This document shows positions 55,635 through 64,000 of a DNA stretch of 64,000 nucleotides, one piece after another; within the stretch, counting starts at the first letter, position 1; each line of letters opens with the position of its first letter. Source of the DNA: Exiguobacterium sp. SL-9 (lineage in GTDB: Bacteria; Bacillota; Bacilli; Exiguobacteriales; Exiguobacteriaceae). A program made the translations under genes and the position numbers. The notes below the pieces were generated by a model. It searched no databases, was not told the origin of the DNA, and saw nothing but the letters and a program-made list of their open reading frames with translations. Location of the stretch: NCBI RefSeq assembly GCF_004336985.1, contig NZ_SJUO01000005.1, positions 1 through 64,000 on the forward strand. The letters run 5' to 3'.

Positions 55635-57227
55635 ATGGTAGATTATTCAACTTCGGTACTCTCACTCGTACCGGCTTTACTCGCCATTATTATGGCCATC
55701 ACAACACGGAAAGTCATTCCGTCACTCGGTGTCGGGATTGTCGCAGGGGTCTTATTGCTTCACAATTTCAACCCGCTCGAATCGATTCAGTATTTATGGT
55801 CAAACATCATCGCACTATTCTGGGCGGATGGGGCCATCAATGAATGGAACGTGCTGTTGATCGCGTTCTTGCTCTTGCTCGGCATCTTGTCATCCATCAT
55901 TCAAACATCAGGCGGTGCCCGTGCGTTTGGTGAATGGGCAGCTTCTAACGTCAAAACGGCTCGTGGCGCCCGCCTCGTCTCGTTCGGCCTTGGAATCTTG
56001 ATTTTCATCGATGACTATTTCAACAGTCTTGCCGTCGGGAATATTAGCCGACCGCTCACGGACCGGAAAAAAGTATCGCGCGCGAAACTCGCTTATACGA
56101 TTGACTCGACGGCCGCACCGGTCTGTGTCATTAGTCCGCTCTCGAGTTGGGGAGCGTACATCATCGCCATCATCGCCGGAATTCTTGCGAAGTACTCGAT
56201 TGATAGCTACTCGTCATTCTCAGCATTCATCCAAATCATTCCGATGAACTTCTACGCCATCTTCGCCCTTATGTTGACGGCTTACGTTGCCTACACCGGA
56301 CTTGCGATCGGACCGATGCGGACGCATGAGCTACGTGCCCTTCAAGGTGAGCTCTACGATTCATCGAAAGGCGCACCGATGGGGATGAGTGAAGATATTA
56401 AAGAACACGATGGCGGGAAAGTCCGCGACTTGATCGTCCCGATCATCGTCTTGATTATTGCCACCGTCTCAGCCATGTTATACACAGGCGGTCAAGCGCT
56501 CGCTGCTGATGGTCAAAGTTTCTCGCTTCTCGGTGCGTTCGAGTCAACAGACGTGACGCGGTCACTCGTGACTGGTGCCGTGATCAGCTTGCTCGTTGCT
56601 CTCTTGCTCTTGATTGGTCGCAACATTCCAGCCAAGGACTACGGTCATGCGACATGGGCTGGTATCCGTGCCATGTGGCCAGCCGTGCTCATCTTGCTCT
56701 TTGCCTGGACGATCATTGCCGTCATCGGGGATATGAAAACCGGTGATTACTTGGCAAGCTTCGTCACGGACTCGATTGCAGCATCTTACTTGCCACTGAT
56801 CTTGTTCGCAATCGCCGGTCTGATGGCGTTCTCGACAGGGACAAGTTGGGGGACATTCGGTTTGATGCTTCCAATCGGGGCTGACTTGATTATGGCGGTC
56901 GATCCGGAGCTGTTGCTTCCGACACTCGCGGCGGTACTCGCTGGTGCGGTATTCGGTGACCACTGTTCACCAATTTCGGATACGACCATCCTCAGTTCGA
57001 CGGGTGCCGGATCGCACCATATCGACCACGTGTTGACACAACTTCCATACGCTTTGATTGCGGCTGGTGTGTCAGCGGTCGGATATTTGGTCCTCGGCAT
57101 CACAGGCTCGATGTGGATCGGATTCTTTACAGCATTCGCGACATTCGTCGTATTACTTGTCATCGCTCAAATCATTTCTAAACGCGGACGTGTTCCAGCC
57201 GAAATTCGCGCTGAACGTGAAGCTTGA
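55635..57227 (+). CDS. lysW: NhaC-family transporter, probable lysine carrier LysW
   Basis: This 530-residue membrane protein of the NhaC Na+/H+ antiporter superfamily has many hydrophobic helices and the conserved stretches IFIDDYFNSLAVGN, DSTAAPVCVISPLSSWGA, AFSTGTSWGTFGLMLP and GAVFGDHCSPISDTTILSSTG. NhaC-type proteins behind L-boxes have been proposed as lysine transporters (LysW). Here an L-box and terminator lie directly upstream, so that role is likely but inferred. ATG 55635 follows AGAGGAGGA. It forms a single-gene unit. Confidence 0.85.
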   Translation: MVDYSTSVLSLVPALLAIIMAITTRKVIPSLGVGIVAGVLLLHNFNPLESIQYLWSNIIALFWADGAINEWNVLLIAFLLLLGILSSIIQTSGGARAFGEWAASNVKTARGARLVSFGLGILIFIDDYFNSLAVGNISRPLTDRKKVSRAKLAYTIDSTAAPVCVISPLSSWGAYIIAIIAGILAKYSIDSYSSFSAFIQIIPMNFYAIFALMLTAYVAYTGLAIGPMRTHELRALQGELYDSSKGAPMGMSEDIKEHDGGKVRDLIVPIIVLIIATVSAMLYTGGQALAADGQSFSLLGAFESTDVTRSLVTGAVISLLVALLLLIGRNIPAKDYGHATWAGIRAMWPAVLILLFAWTIIAVIGDMKTGDYLASFVTDSIAASYLPLILFAIAGLMAFSTGTSWGTFGLMLPIGADLIMAVDPELLLPTLAAVLAGAVFGDHCSPISDTTILSSTGAGSHHIDHVLTQLPYALIAAGVSAVGYLVLGITGSMWIGFFTAFATFVVLLVIAQIISKRGRVPAEIRAEREA

Positions 57228-57238
57228 TCACTTAAATG

Positions 57239-57275
57239 AGAGGCGTGCCACAACTCGTGGTACGCCTCTTGGCTT
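57239..57275 (+). terminator. Terminator after lysW
   Basis: AGAGGCGTGCCAC pairs with CGTGGTACGCCTCT apart from a small mismatch or bulge, followed by TGGCTTGT. The tail is short in T, so it may be moderate in strength. Confidence 0.65.
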
Positions 57276-57295
57276 GTCCTAAGTGACGATACACA

Positions 57296-57330
57296 AACAA
57301 ACCCTGTCACATGAGTGACAGGGTTTGTTA
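57296..57330 (-). terminator. Terminator after the oppA-type gene
   Basis: AACAAACCCTGTCAC pairs perfectly with GTGACAGGGTTTGTT on an ATGA-type loop. On the minus strand the hairpin runs into TTTGTTTGTG, just past the stop of the peptide-binding protein gene. Confidence 0.82.
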
Positions 57331-57331
57331 A

Positions 57332-58963
57332 TTAGTTGACGTCCAACCACTTGAAGCTAGCGTCAGCTCCGAACGGATGGCGGTGCATGTTTTTAATGTT
57401 TGAGCGTTCGAGGTACGCCTCACCTTTTTGGTAGATCGGTGCAATCGCAAAGTCATCTTCGAGCAAGATGCGTTCTGCTTCTTGCATCGTTTCCCAACGT
57501 TTCATTTGATCGGCTTCTTGTTTCGCACTTTGGATCAATTTGTCATACTCGTCGTTCGAGTAGGCCATCCGGTTGAACGGACCGTCCGTTACCCACATGT
57601 CGAGGTACGTCATTGGATCCTGGTAATCAGGGCCCCAGCCAGCAGCAGAGACGTCATAGTCGCCTTCTCCTTCGAGTTCAAGGAAGTTTTTGAACGGTTG
57701 TTGCTTGATGTTAAGTGTGAGGCCAGGAAGGTTCTTCTCGAGCTCACCTTTGATATACTCGTTAACTTTTTTGAACGCTTCTTCATCACGTGAGAGGAAC
57801 TCAAGTTCGACCGTCTCGACACCAAGTTCGGCGAGACCTTTCTCCCATGCGGCTTTCGCCTCGTCGACGTTATAGTTTTGAAGGTCCGGATATTTCTCGC
57901 GGAAGTCGGCTCCGTCCTCTGTGAACGTGAAGTCTTTCGCGACGATAAAGTTAGCCGGCTGTGAACCGTCTGTCAAGATGACGTCTGTGACACCTTGCTT
58001 ATCGAAGCCTTTCGCGAGCGCCTCACGAATGTTGACGTTTTGGAGCGCTTCGTTCTTTTGGTTGAAGCGAAGGAAGTTGATGCGTGCGTCAGCACGAGTC
58101 TTGAACTCTTCACTGTCTTGGAATTGTGGCACGAATTCAGACGACAAGAGTGTGTAGTCGACTTCGCCCGATTCGAACAAGTTGACGCCTGTCGCGACTT
58201 CTTTGACGACTTTAACGTTGATTGTCTCCATCTTGACGTTGTCAGCATCCCAGTAGTCCGGATTCTTTTTGTACACCCAACCTTCATTGTCTTGCCAGCT
58301 GTCTAAGACGTAAGGGCCGTTATAGAGCGTCTTATCGACCGCTGTCGCGAACGACTCGCCTTGCTCTTCGACGAATTCTTGCTTTTGTGGCATGTACGTC
58401 GGGAATCCTGTCAACCCGAGGAAGTAAGGGGCAGGTGCCTCCAATTGAACTTCGAGTGTCTTTTCATCGAGTGCTTTCGCACCGAGTGCATCGAGTTCTT
58501 CTTCGCCTGCAAGAATCTTGTTGGCGTTTTTCAAGTCCTGAAGGATGTATGCGTACTCGGCGCCTGTCTCAGGGTTGAGGGCGCGTTTCCAAGAGTAGAC
58601 GAAATCTTCAGCTGTGACTGGTGATCCGTCTGACCAGTTCGCATCACGCAATTTGAACGTGTATGTAAGTCCGTCTTCTGAAATTTCAACGTCTTCAGCA
58701 ATTCCCGGTACCGGCTGGTTGTTCTCATCAAGACGATACAGTCCCTCGAAGACGTTGTTCGTCACGATGATTGATGTTGAGTCCGTAGTGAGCGTTGGAT
58801 CGAGCTGTGGTAAATCTGTCGCCGAAACGAGCGTGATTTCCTTCTTCGCATCACCCGATGATGATCCTTCTGATGTGTTAGACGATGATTCTTCTCCGCC
58901 GCCACATGCTGCTGTCGCAAGCAAGGCAACACCCGATAAAGCTAACCATTTCTTATTACGCAT
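57332..58963 (-). CDS. OppA-family peptide-binding lipoprotein
   Basis: This 543-residue extracellular solute-binding protein belongs to the SBP_bac_5 (OppA/DppA) family and captures peptides for an ABC importer. The N-terminus is a lipoprotein signal with lipobox ATAC, followed by a Gly/Ser/Glu-rich spacer. The folded part has LDPTLTTDSTS and NNVFEGLYRLDENN, then LRDANWSDGSPVTAEDFVYSWKR (23 residues, given here as separate family landmarks: LRDA, WSDG, DFVYSWKR). ATG 58963 follows GGGAGG at seven bases; the ATG six bases upstream is too close to that site. The permease and ATPase genes are not in the window. Confidence 0.93.
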   Translation of the reverse strand: MRNKKWLALSGVALLATAACGGGEESSSNTSEGSSSGDAKKEITLVSATDLPQLDPTLTTDSTSIIVTNNVFEGLYRLDENNQPVPGIAEDVEISEDGLTYTFKLRDANWSDGSPVTAEDFVYSWKRALNPETGAEYAYILQDLKNANKILAGEEELDALGAKALDEKTLEVQLEAPAPYFLGLTGFPTYMPQKQEFVEEQGESFATAVDKTLYNGPYVLDSWQDNEGWVYKKNPDYWDADNVKMETINVKVVKEVATGVNLFESGEVDYTLLSSEFVPQFQDSEEFKTRADARINFLRFNQKNEALQNVNIREALAKGFDKQGVTDVILTDGSQPANFIVAKDFTFTEDGADFREKYPDLQNYNVDEAKAAWEKGLAELGVETVELEFLSRDEEAFKKVNEYIKGELEKNLPGLTLNIKQQPFKNFLELEGEGDYDVSAAGWGPDYQDPMTYLDMWVTDGPFNRMAYSNDEYDKLIQSAKQEADQMKRWETMQEAERILLEDDFAIAPIYQKGEAYLERSNIKNMHRHPFGADASFKWLDVN

Positions 58964-59121
58964 TGTCATACCTCCCGAAAATTCTGATTGTTTCGAATAT
59001 ATTGTCATTAAACTATAAACAGAATGAATAAGCAATTAATTTTTTTAATTATTCGAAAATATAAACATTAGTAAAATACCTATCTAAACGTCATTGTATT
59101 CAGTAGAATAAGGAAATCGCC

Positions 59122-59154
59122 GAATGAATATACATTATTGATGTATAGTTATTC
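59122..59154. promoter_or_regulatory. Large inverted repeat upstream of the ArcD-like gene
   Basis: GAATGAATATACAT (59122-59135) and ATGTATAGTTATTC (59141-59154) are inverted with 12 of 14 positions matching, around a five-base centre. TATAGT inside the right arm may be a -10. The TGAAT and ATTC words recall ArgR boxes, but the spacing does not fit two standard 18-base boxes. It lies between the divergent oppA-type and arcD-type genes (the gap of 58964-59186 holds no gene). Confidence 0.5.
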
Positions 59155-59186
59155 GTCAGACGTCAACTGTTTTTGGAGGGTTTGGA

Positions 59187-60590
59187 ATGAAAGGACAATC
59201 AGCCGGAATCGGCTTTTTCGGGCTTGCTGCGATGGTCGTCGGAACGATGATTGGCGGAGGCGCATTTAACTTGCCTGGCGCGATGGCGCAAGGTGCCGGG
59301 GTCGGTTCGGTCTTGATCGGTTGGACGATCACGGGTATCGGCATGGTCATGCTCGCGTTCGTGTTTCAATTTTTAGCGAATACGAGACCTGAACTTGAAG
59401 GTGGGATTTACGCCTATGCGAAGGAAGGGTTCGGCAAGTTTGTCGGATTCAATAGCGGATGGGGCTATTGGATGTCCGCATGGATCGGGACGGTGGCAAA
59501 CATCACATTGATTTTTAGCACGCTCAGCTACTTCTTTCCGATTTTTTCGTCAGAGCATCGAACGTTTCGTTTAATCATGAGCGCAGTCGTCATTTGGGGA
59601 TTGTTTTGGATTATCTCACGCGGGATGAGAGAGGCGGCACTCCTCAATATCGTCACGACGATCGCAAAGCTCGTCCCGATTTTCTTATTTATCGTCCTGA
59701 TCTTGTTCGCCTTCCGGATCGACACGTTTCAAATTGATTTTTGGGGGCAATCCGGATTTAGCTGGTCACAAGTGTTCCCACAAGTGAAGTCGACAATGCT
59801 CGTGACACTTTGGGCCTTCGTCGGCATCGAAGGAGCGGTCGTCTTGTCATCACGCGCCCGCCATAAACGGGACGTCGGACGGGCGACGGTGATCGGTCTT
59901 ATCGGGACGCTCGTCATTTACATGATGATTTCAATCCTCTCGTTCGGGGTGATGACACAAGAGCAACTCGCGTCGCTCGCAGAACCGTCGATGGCGTACG
60001 TACTCGAGGCAGTCGTCGGTCCTGTCGGTGCGACCATCATTAACATCGGACTCCTCGTCTCACTCTCCGGTGCGTTGCTTGGGTGGACGATTCTTGCGAC
60101 CGAGATTTCTTATTTGGCAAGTCGCGATGGGGTGTTCCCGAAACTGTTCAACCGAATCAACCGAAACGAGACACCGGTGAGTGCGCTGTTCATCACGCAA
60201 GTCTTCACACAACTCGTCACCATGATCGCCTTGTTCTCCGAACAGACCTATTTGGTGCTCTCGAGCATCGCCGGGATTGCAGCACTCGTCCCGTACTTGT
60301 TTTCCGCCTTGTTCGGCTGGAAAGAGGCGCGACGCACTGGGGCACGCTCGATGCTCGTCATGTCGGGAATCGCGACCATCTATGCGGCCTGGCTCCTCTA
60401 TGCGTCAGGTGTCGAATATATGCTCATCGCGATGATTCTTTACGCGCCAGGCGTGTTCGTCTTCATGCTAGCCGAACGCGAACAGGGACGGCCGTTCCTC
60501 AGCCGCCTGCAATATATGATCGCGCTCGTCATCCTATTGGCAGCCACGTACGGTGTCTACGGACTATGGACAGCAACGATCAGCCTGTGA
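59187..60590 (+). CDS. arcD: ArcD-like basic amino acid antiporter
   Basis: This is an APC-superfamily transporter of the basic amino acid/polyamine antiporter group, resembling the arginine/ornithine exchanger ArcD. The 467-residue protein has about 12 hydrophobic helices. Landmarks are FGLAAMVVGTMIGGGAFNLP near the start, RPELEGGIYAYAKEGFGKF, FVGIEGAVVLSSRARHKRDV in the middle and LASRDGVFPKLFNRIN. The other arginine deiminase genes are not present, but rocD lies two genes away, which fits arginine or ornithine use. The ATG at 59187 follows TGGAGGG. Confidence 0.82.
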   Translation: MKGQSAGIGFFGLAAMVVGTMIGGGAFNLPGAMAQGAGVGSVLIGWTITGIGMVMLAFVFQFLANTRPELEGGIYAYAKEGFGKFVGFNSGWGYWMSAWIGTVANITLIFSTLSYFFPIFSSEHRTFRLIMSAVVIWGLFWIISRGMREAALLNIVTTIAKLVPIFLFIVLILFAFRIDTFQIDFWGQSGFSWSQVFPQVKSTMLVTLWAFVGIEGAVVLSSRARHKRDVGRATVIGLIGTLVIYMMISILSFGVMTQEQLASLAEPSMAYVLEAVVGPVGATIINIGLLVSLSGALLGWTILATEISYLASRDGVFPKLFNRINRNETPVSALFITQVFTQLVTMIALFSEQTYLVLSSIAGIAALVPYLFSALFGWKEARRTGARSMLVMSGIATIYAAWLLYASGVEYMLIAMILYAPGVFVFMLAEREQGRPFLSRLQYMIALVILLAATYGVYGLWTATISL

Positions 60591-60629
60591 AAAAAACCAT
60601 CGGATGTCGTGAGACATCCGATGGTTTTT
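60591..60629. terminator. Bidirectional terminator between the arcD-like and PAS-GGDEF-EAL genes
   Basis: AAAAACCATCGGATGTC pairs perfectly with GACATCCGATGGTTTTT around GTGA between convergent genes, with A and T sides for both directions. Confidence 0.9.
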
Positions 60630-60630
60630 G

Positions 60631-62673
60631 TTATGGTCGTTCGCCCGTTAACAAACGAAATACTTCGATTGGAGGCATCGGTTTGGCGTACAAGAAACCT
60701 TGGAACGAATCGCAGGCGGTTTGTCTCAAGTGATCGAGCATCTCCTGGTCTTCGACCCCTTCGGCCACGACGTGCAAGTGTAGGCTCTTCCCAAGATGGA
60801 CGATGACGTCGAGCAAGTGTGACTTCGATGCTAGCCAGTCGTCTAAAAAGACTTTATCGATTTTTAGTTCGTCCACCGGGAACGACTTCAAGTATTGAAG
60901 TGAAGAGAAGCCAGTCCCGAAGTCATCAATCGATAAGCGATAGTCGAGGCGCTTGATTTGATTCATCCGCGCAATGATTTCATCCGTCTGTTGCATGACG
61001 AGACTTTCCGTGATCTCGAGAATGATATCGGACGGGTTTAAATTGAGTTGTTGTTTAATGTTTCGAAGCGTGTTGATGAAACTATCACTCCGGAATTGAT
61101 TCGGTGAGATGTTGACGGCCATCGACAACGGATAATCGACGAGACGTTGCCACGCTTTCAACTGTTTGGCTGCCTCCAGGATGACCCAGTTGTTAATTGG
61201 GACAATGAGCGCCATTTCCTCGGCGAGCGGAATGAACTCCGATGGCGGGATTTGACCGAGTTCATCGTGATGCCAACGAAGAAGCGCTTCGAACCCGATG
61301 AGCGTATCGGTCTTCAACTCGAACTTTGGTTGATACTCCAAATAAAAATGTTTTTCCTCGAGCGCTTGATAGAGCGCCTTTTCGATATGGATTTGCCTAG
61401 AGAATGCATCGTCCATGTCTTTCGTGACGAACTGAATCGTCCCGACGCCAATCCGTTTTCCTTTGAACAAAGCGCTCTCGGCTCGCGTATATAGTTCTTC
61501 TAATGAAGACGTAGCCGATGGATAGAAGACGCAACCGATTGAAATCGACACCATGATCGAATGATGATAAATCCGGAACGGGCGTTGCAGTTCATGTTGT
61601 AGTTGACGCAACAACTGGAACACTTCTTCTTTCGACTCTTCAAAGAACAGCAGTCCGAACAAACCACCCGATGGATGGAACATGACGCTCGTCTCCGGTA
61701 TGAACTGAGTGGCCCGTTCCTTGATTTGGATGAGCAGTTCGTTGCCGACGCGAGAGCCGAACGATTCGTTGATGATTTTGAAACGATCAATGTCGAACAA
61801 AGCGACATGAATCAAGCCGTCCCCTTGATCGATATCCTGCAGGATATGGGCATATTGACGAAGCCATCCCTTTTTATTCAATAGACCGGTCAAATCGTTA
61901 TGATAGGCGAGGTACTTGACATCTTGCTCGAGTCGCTTTTTATCTGAGACGTCAAACCCGAAGGCGGTATATTGCAAGACGTCGCCATCTTCGTTCAAAA
62001 TCGGAATGATCGTCAAATTGAGCCAGCACGTGTTCGTCACATGTCGCTCGGAACGGATTGGCATCTCGCCGTTCCAAATGCGATTGGTCGTAAGCGCTTG
62101 AAGCACGTCCTCGCAAATCGGGTCGTTCTCGAATGAGGGATGGATGAGCTCGAACCAATTACGACCGATAAATTGATGATCAGTTGCTCCGATGAATCCA
62201 CATAACAACGGGTTGATCTCGGTGATTTCCCCGTGTGCGTTCGTAGCCAAATAATAAGTCGACTGCTCAATCATCGCTTGAAAGTGATGGAGCAAGTTGA
62301 ACTGTTCCGTGCTTAGGAGGGGACTAAACCCTTTCGGTAAAAAGGCTAGAAAATAGCCGGTGAAGTCATTGATGGAGAAGGTTTGTAAATAGGCGGTCGC
62401 ATAGACGATCGATCCGTCCTTATGTTTGAACGGCGTCATTGCCGTCGTCGAGAACGGATATTGAAGGAGCAGTGGAGACCACGTCTCGAGCGTATATTCT
62501 AAGTGCTCGACGACCGGGAGCGGGCGGTGAAGGACATCGCCGCGTCTCCATCCGAAGAGCGATTCAGCATGTTCGTTCCAAAGAAGGACGTTGCCATCGA
62601 GATTGATATAACAGCATGGGACAGATAAAGCATCGATGAACTCGTCAATCGGCAAATCACGCAATGAAGCCAC
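60631..62673 (-). CDS. PAS-GGDEF-EAL protein, GGDEF degenerate
   Basis: This is a soluble c-di-GMP-related protein. The 680-residue protein has two PAS-type domains (about residues 10-110 and 125-250), a GGDEF-like domain (about 255-415) and an EAL domain (about 425-675). The GGDEF loop reads SGGLFGLL, so the motif is lost and cyclase activity is unlikely. The EAL site looks intact: [37 protein letters not shown] and VVAEGVED. It is therefore most likely a phosphodiesterase with PAS input. The start is GTG 62673, after GGGGGAAAGG on the minus strand. It is convergent with the arcD-like gene. Confidence 0.9.
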   Translation of the reverse strand: MASLRDLPIDEFIDALSVPCCYINLDGNVLLWNEHAESLFGWRRGDVLHRPLPVVEHLEYTLETWSPLLLQYPFSTTAMTPFKHKDGSIVYATAYLQTFSINDFTGYFLAFLPKGFSPLLSTEQFNLLHHFQAMIEQSTYYLATNAHGEITEINPLLCGFIGATDHQFIGRNWFELIHPSFENDPICEDVLQALTTNRIWNGEMPIRSERHVTNTCWLNLTIIPILNEDGDVLQYTAFGFDVSDKKRLEQDVKYLAYHNDLTGLLNKKGWLRQYAHILQDIDQGDGLIHVALFDIDRFKIINESFGSRVGNELLIQIKERATQFIPETSVMFHPSGGLFGLLFFEESKEEVFQLLRQLQHELQRPFRIYHHSIMVSISIGCVFYPSATSSLEELYTRAESALFKGKRIGVGTIQFVTKDMDDAFSRQIHIEKALYQALEEKHFYLEYQPKFELKTDTLIGFEALLRWHHDELGQIPPSEFIPLAEEMALIVPINNWVILEAAKQLKAWQRLVDYPLSMAVNISPNQFRSDSFINTLRNIKQQLNLNPSDIILEITESLVMQQTDEIIARMNQIKRLDYRLSIDDFGTGFSSLQYLKSFPVDELKIDKVFLDDWLASKSHLLDVIVHLGKSLHLHVVAEGVEDQEMLDHLRQTACDSFQGFLYAKPMPPIEVFRLLTGERP

Positions 62674-62761
62674 AACCTTTCCCCCAATCTACGTCAAATG
62701 AGTCATACTCTACGTTTAGTGTACCTTATTTTCCCAACTCGAGGAATGGGCAAGTTGGTCG

Positions 62762-62791
62762 TTGTCAAAAGAAAGACGGTCATCATATACT
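62762..62791 (+). promoter_or_regulatory. Sigma-A promoter of rocD
   Basis: TTGTCA (62762-62767), an 18-base spacer and TATACT (62786-62791), about 40 bases before the rocD start codon. Confidence 0.62.
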
Positions 62792-62831
62792 GAAGGAGTA
62801 AGATAGTTTTTTTTGATAAGGGGGAAATCAA

Positions 62832-64000
62832 ATGTCAAAGACACAAGAAGTGATTGAATTAACAGAGAAGTTCGGGGCGCACAACTATCATCCACTTCCG
62901 ATCGTCATCTCGGAAGCGAAGGGGATCTGGGTGACGGACCCGGAGGGGAACCGCTACATGGATATGTTGAGCGCATATTCAGCTGTCAACCAAGGGCACT
63001 GCCATCCGAAAATCATTCAAGCATTAAAAGATCAGGCAGATAAAATCACGTTGACGTCACGTGCATTTTATAACGATCAGCTCGGTCGCTTCTATAAAAA
63101 AGTGGCAGCGCTTACAAACAAAGAGATGGTACTACCGATGAACACGGGCGCGGAAGCGGTGGAAACGGCGGTCAAAGCATCACGTCGTTGGGCGTATGAA
63201 GTGAAACAAATCCCGGGACAAGCAGAAATCATCGTCTGTTCGGGCAACTTCCACGGTCGGACGATGGCGGCGGTATCGATGTCGACTGAAGCGGAATATC
63301 AACGTGGATTCGGGCCGTTATTGCCAGGCTTCAAAGTCGTCCCGTACGGTGATATCGATGCCTTCGAAGCGGCGATCACGGAAAATACGGCAGCGTTCAT
63401 CGTTGAGCCGATTCAAGGCGAAGCAGGCATCATCATCCCACCGGCTGGTTATTTGAAACGCGCCAGTGAACTGTGTCAGCAGCATAACGTCTTGTTCGTG
63501 GCCGACGAGATTCAATCAGGGCTCGGACGCTCAGGCAAATGGTTCGCCATCGAATGGGAAGAAGTGGAGCCGGATATGTATATTCTCGGAAAAGCGCTCG
63601 GGGGGGGCGTTTTCCCGGTATCATGTGTCGCGGCCAATGAGAACGTATTAAGTGTGTTCAATCCAGGGTCACACGGATCGACGTTCGGTGGGAACCCGCT
63701 CGCGGCAGCCGTCTCAATCGCGTCGCTCGAAGTGCTTGAAGAAGAACAATTACCAGAGCGTTCACTTGAGCTCGGGACGTACTTCATGGATCGGTTGAAA
63801 TCAATCGACAATCCACTCATCCACGATGTCCGTGGGCGTGGCTTGTTCATCGGGATCGAATTGACGGAAGCGGCGCGTCCTTACTGTGAGGCGCTCAAAG
63901 AACGCGGTCTGCTCTGTAAAGAGACGCACGAGACAGTGATTCGTTTGGCGCCACCGCTCGTCATCACGAAAGAAGAGCTCGACGAGGCGTTCGAGGCGAT
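62832..64000 (+). CDS. rocD: Ornithine aminotransferase RocD (3' end beyond window)
   Basis: RocD moves the delta-amino group of ornithine to 2-oxoglutarate, giving glutamate semialdehyde in arginine breakdown and proline exchange. About 389 codons are visible of a family length near 400. Features are [18 protein letters not shown] at the N-terminal part, [57 protein letters not shown] and the PLP lysine in [14 protein letters not shown] (near residue 254). The ATG at 62832 follows AAGGGGGAA. The reading frame is open at the window edge, so it is cut by the window and not broken. Confidence 0.94.
   Translation, partial: MSKTQEVIELTEKFGAHNYHPLPIVISEAKGIWVTDPEGNRYMDMLSAYSAVNQGHCHPKIIQALKDQADKITLTSRAFYNDQLGRFYKKVAALTNKEMVLPMNTGAEAVETAVKASRRWAYEVKQIPGQAEIIVCSGNFHGRTMAAVSMSTEAEYQRGFGPLLPGFKVVPYGDIDAFEAAITENTAAFIVEPIQGEAGIIIPPAGYLKRASELCQQHNVLFVADEIQSGLGRSGKWFAIEWEEVEPDMYILGKALGGGVFPVSCVAANENVLSVFNPGSHGSTFGGNPLAAAVSIASLEVLEEEQLPERSLELGTYFMDRLKSIDNPLIHDVRGRGLFIGIELTEAARPYCEALKERGLLCKETHETVIRLAPPLVITKEELDEAFEA

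Noticed and set aside
59123-59157. Pair of standard ArgR boxes
   Set aside because: Centre-to-centre spacing is about 17 bases instead of about 21, and each box has one poor half. I keep it only as an inverted repeat.

Overview
This is a low-GC Gram-positive (Bacillota) chromosome segment with about half G+C by eye. The best fit is the genus Exiguobacterium, with moderate confidence and as an inference from gene order and base composition. The evidence is the Bacillus-type 12-gene pur operon (EKBCSQLFMNHD) followed by yerA, yerC, pcrB, pcrA, ligA and camS, together with a PurR-type operator, a CtsR operator, L-box and guanine riboswitches, and a HutC-type NagR. I found no phage genes, transposases, integrases, CRISPR arrays or toxin-antitoxin pairs. 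The window is mostly core genome.

Layout. 1-345: 3' end of a 23S rRNA gene, 5S rRNA and the rrn terminator. 379-604: a 63-residue NETI-motif protein. 621-13443: the purine operon, taking PRPP to IMP, behind a two-box PurR-type operator and a guanine riboswitch whose competing hairpins can be read directly. 13516-15798: a membrane CHASE4-GGDEF-EAL protein. 15981-27902: a YerA adenine deaminase-like protein, YerC, a KtrB-type K+ transporter with a small membrane partner, PcrB-PcrA-LigA, an LPMTG surface protein and the lipoprotein CamS. 27928-31510: a CtsR-controlled operon of a zinc-finger-less DnaJ and ClpB. 31513-33947 (minus): a CgoX/HemY-type oxidase coupled to an AhbD/NirJ-like radical SAM/SPASM protein. 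34059-37450: a small membrane protein, glutaminase, a CHAD protein and a MATE exporter. 37501-41505: nagAB, an LCP cell-wall ligase and NagR, together an amino-sugar and cell-wall block. 41602-43184: an AlaX-type editing protein and a GNAT acetyltransferase. 43221-51466: a lysine-riboswitch operon lysC-asd-dapA-dapB-dapH-ilvE-alr-lysA. 51535-55289: nitroreductase, small unknown genes, gamma-carbonic anhydrase-like protein, adenine deaminase and a small unknown protein. 55286-57275: a second lysine riboswitch controlling an NhaC-family carrier (LysW type). 57296-64000: OppA-type lipoprotein, ArcD-like antiporter, PAS-GGDEF-EAL protein, and RocD, which runs off the window.

How the genes work together. 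The pur operon, YerA and Ade cover purine synthesis and adenine salvage. The two L-boxes tie lysine and diaminopimelate synthesis to an uptake carrier. The ArcD-like and RocD genes point to arginine and ornithine use. NagA and NagB feed GlcNAc into glycolysis under NagR.

The items most worth a second look are a branched-chain-aminotransferase-like gene in the lysine operon where S. aureus has a deacetylase, the CgoX-radical SAM pair, the small membrane protein next to the K+ transporter, a tiny minus-strand gene pair at 52173-52411, and a large inverted repeat upstream of the ArcD-like gene. I do not see a clearly new multi-gene system here.
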